Below the pieces are notes generated by a model, which saw nothing but the letters and a program-made list of their open reading frames with translations, made no database searches and was not told the origin of the DNA. DNA of 64,000 nt from Trichomonas vaginalis G3 (Eukaryota > Parabasalia > Trichomonadida > Trichomonadidae): the NCBI RefSeq assembly GCF_026262505.1, contig NC_067203.1, forward strand, positions 27,137,411-27,201,410, in the 5' to 3' direction. The translations under genes and the position numbers were made by a program. Positions 62,097 through 64,000 of the stretch are shown here, one piece after another. The stretch's first letter is position 1, and the number at the start of each line of letters is the position of its first letter.

Positions 62097-62708
62097 CTAT
62101 CGTTTGTGATCAATTTCCACAGTTCTAACTTTGTCACGGAATGACTTGTCTCGAACACTGATTATATTTTCATAATTACATAATTGAATTATGGCATATA
62201 GGAAAAGTGGTACTAGACATCTCTGATCCGATAGGTATATACGTAGGTAGACGTCTCTAGCGATGTCTAGTAGTTCCGTACATGCAGAAACACCTTTGTA
62301 TTCTGCTAAACCATTGCACCCTGCAAATACGCGATTGGCGGCAGTCTTTCCTGCAAGATTGATCATGTTATATGTAACAGGATATATACCATAAGGAATG
62401 GAATGCATTTGATCGATCAAGTTATTAATACGCTTAGTAAACCTGTCCTCGTAGAATTTTTTGTTTATTTCGCAATGTGAAAAGAAATCTTCCTCATATA
62501 CGGGGAAAGATTCATCGTCCGCCTTCTCTGTATAGAAACAGATTTTAGCGAACATTTTCATTGCTGTGACCGAGTCCGGATGGGCCAATGCGAATTCATT
62601 CATCGCCTTTGCGAGTTCCTCAGAGCTTCTGAGGACTTGATTGATGATAATGTCGAGATCATGTTGGGACATTATTGGTCTGCTTGGGTTGGAGATATAG
62701 ACAGACAT
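62097..62708 (-). CDS. Unrecognised 203-residue helical protein, cassette 8
   Basis: MSVYISNPSRPIMSQHDLDI...; an internal start at MSQHDLD is possible. Almost wholly helical: SSEELAKAMNEFALAHPDSV, MKMFAKICFYTEKADDE, then FTKRINNLIDQMHSIPYG, LAGKTAANRVFAGCNGLAEY and a hydrophobic LFLYAIIQLCNYENII before a basic end. It is the largest payload behind the common leader (62709-62817, intact hairpin 62785-62810). Its GC and codon use are slightly higher than in the satellites around it. No domain can be claimed; a host or virus origin is open. Confidence 0.75.
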   Translation of the reverse strand: MSVYISNPSRPIMSQHDLDIIINQVLRSSEELAKAMNEFALAHPDSVTAMKMFAKICFYTEKADDESFPVYEEDFFSHCEINKKFYEDRFTKRINNLIDQMHSIPYGIYPVTYNMINLAGKTAANRVFAGCNGLAEYKGVSACTELLDIARDVYLRIYLSDQRCLVPLFLYAIIQLCNYENIISVRDKSFRDKVRTVEIDHKR

Positions 62709-62946
62709 TTTTTTAGTAAATGGGTGAGAAATTTCATTTTTCAGTTGAGGATGATTGTTTTTGCGTCATATTTTTTCAGTTGAGGACGAAGTGCAAATCT
62801 TCACTTCGTCAAAAAACTAGAATCGTGAAATCAGGGATTAATTCCAATTAAATGAGGTGTCGACAATAGTGTTATACATCTCTTCCTTTCGTATTTTTTG
62901 TCTAATTATTAATTTTAAATTATATTAAATTTTTGCATGCTACGCG

Positions 62947-63456
62947 TTGGATCAAGTAATTACAAAATGCAAAAATGACAATAAATCGGTCGATATTTCA
63001 ACTGTTAATACTATGTGTGATAAAATACTCGATCAAATAAAAGCCATCCTTGATGGGGATAACTCTGAAAAAAATAAAACATTTTTGACACGATTTCTAA
63101 CAGTTGATAATTTCGAGTTGTTCTCGAAAGTTGTGAAAAATGCGTCAAACAAAGTTTTAAATAACCAATATGCCGACGCGGATAAATATTATTTCGACAA
63201 TGCTAATTCCAAAATTAAACAGATAAATGGTTTAACAGATAAAACGCCTATTAGAACAACAATAGGAAATGAGTTTTTAGATATATTCTATCAAGTCATA
63301 GATGTCAAAGTTCCACCTACGGAAATTGATATGGGTAAAAATCAATTATTCGATTATACCCGTCATCAGCGGTATACCGTTTTACAGGATCTAAATAAGT
63401 TTTTAGATCATAGCGTAGATTTTACGAAGAAATTCGTATACAGCCAAAAAAAATAA
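62947..63456 (+). CDS. Unrecognised gene, 5' end unclear
   Basis: The open stretch begins without an ATG near its start, so the gene is probably cut at its 5' side by the repeat boundary at about 62.9 kb. The product is helical and Asn/Lys/Asp-rich (MCDKILDQIKAILDGDNSEKN; NKVLNNQYADADKYYF; YTRHQRYTVLQDLNKF). No family recognised. Directly followed by another open stretch in a different phase. Confidence 0.55.
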   Translation: MDQVITKCKNDNKSVDISTVNTMCDKILDQIKAILDGDNSEKNKTFLTRFLTVDNFELFSKVVKNASNKVLNNQYADADKYYFDNANSKIKQINGLTDKTPIRTTIGNEFLDIFYQVIDVKVPPTEIDMGKNQLFDYTRHQRYTVLQDLNKFLDHSVDFTKKFVYSQKK

Positions 63457-64000
63457 AAAGCGCTCTCATCCCGAAAACCGTAGAAACAGTTAATTTACAT
63501 AAAGCTATTAAAGATCTATTATTGACGTCCGATAACGCAGTAACTAGTATTCTGAAAATATATTCACACATTTTAAATCATTTTAATGCGTTGGGGGAGG
63601 AAAACACTACAGTCTCAATTATTGGAATTAAATTTTCAGGCTCTAGTTATAAATACATTTTAAAAATAATTTTCAATGTAATTGTATCAATGGTAATGAC
63701 TGAAATAGATTTGTCAACAACAAAAACATCATTTATTCGTGAATGTTGTTATGGAATTTTACATTCGTATGGTATATTGAATACAACATCAGTGCAGGGT
63801 CAATTCGACACAACTCTTTTACGTAAAATGCATTCAATAGCACCTGATGACTGTATCATAACATATATTTATAACACATCTTTTAACACATTTGTCGGAA
63901 GAAATGCAATTACAATGTGTCAATATATTACTATGTATGATATAATAGCCTTTCAATATAAATATAATATGATGTATGATCAAGAAATATCAATAGCATT
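63414..64000 (+). CDS. Unrecognised open frame running off the right edge
   Basis: Open to the end of the window for 195 codons, with protein-like composition: TVETVNLHKAIKDLLLTSDN, a hydrophobic KYILKIIFNVIVSMVM stretch, IRECCYGILHSYGIL and MCQYITMYDIIAFQ. It overlaps the end of the preceding open stretch. Codon and AT character agree between the two, so they may belong to one locus. Identity unknown. Confidence 0.5.

Overview
The window looks like a Trichomonas vaginalis chromosome, or a close parabasalid relative. The reasons are AT-rich DNA, a compact intronless protein phosphatase gene with an Inr-like TCACTT 22 bases before its ATG, a large coiled-coil gene, and two decayed Maverick/Polinton elements. 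The species call is inference from these features.

Layout: (1) 1-21.6 kb is a broken Maverick whose left end lies outside the window. It carries small virion-type proteins, a packaging ATPase, capsid-like proteins, a phage-like fibre, an integrase, an early-type gene island with two KilA-N proteins (8-12 kb), a protein-primed DNA polymerase B and a major capsid candidate. (2) 21.6-27.9 kb is host DNA: an integrase fragment, AT-rich spacer with a 121-bp tandem repeat, a PPP-family phosphatase and a 780-residue coiled-coil protein. (3) 27.9-33.25 kb is part of a second Maverick with a D12-type adenine methyltransferase, small proteins, a capsid-like protein, an intact-looking fibre and a broken integrase; it ends at a 100-base gap. 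(4) 33.35-41.25 kb is about 175 copies of a 45-bp minisatellite. (5) 41.25-61.4 kb is satellite DNA in several families. (6) 61.4-62.8 kb holds two unrecognised minus-strand genes, and 62.9-64 kb an unrecognised partial gene.

The most unusual content is spread over 42.3-62.8 kb: eight minus-strand cassettes. Each has nearly the same 5' leader of about 105 bases (ending upstream in a 9-bp-stem hairpin, with two CAACTG boxes) and nearly the same 3' trailer, but the payload differs. Two payloads are a 49-residue ORF, four are a non-coding block of about 333 bases that folds into six or seven successive hairpins, one is a 90-residue ORF and one a 203-residue ORF. G-U pairs extend the stems much more often on the minus strand, which agrees with the leader's orientation and suggests a structured RNA. 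The leader hairpin also occurs once inside the left Maverick.

Inside the Maverick there are also 26-bp double triloop hairpins, in and between genes, that keep geometry and pairing while their sequence changes; GATC-centred palindromes with flanking half-sites that bracket the early genes; and two promoter-like leader classes that separate early-type from virion-type genes. No rRNA, tRNA or CRISPR array was seen. Both Mavericks are treated as fossils: the left one has roughly ten or more breaks, the right one at least half a dozen, concentrated in its integrase.
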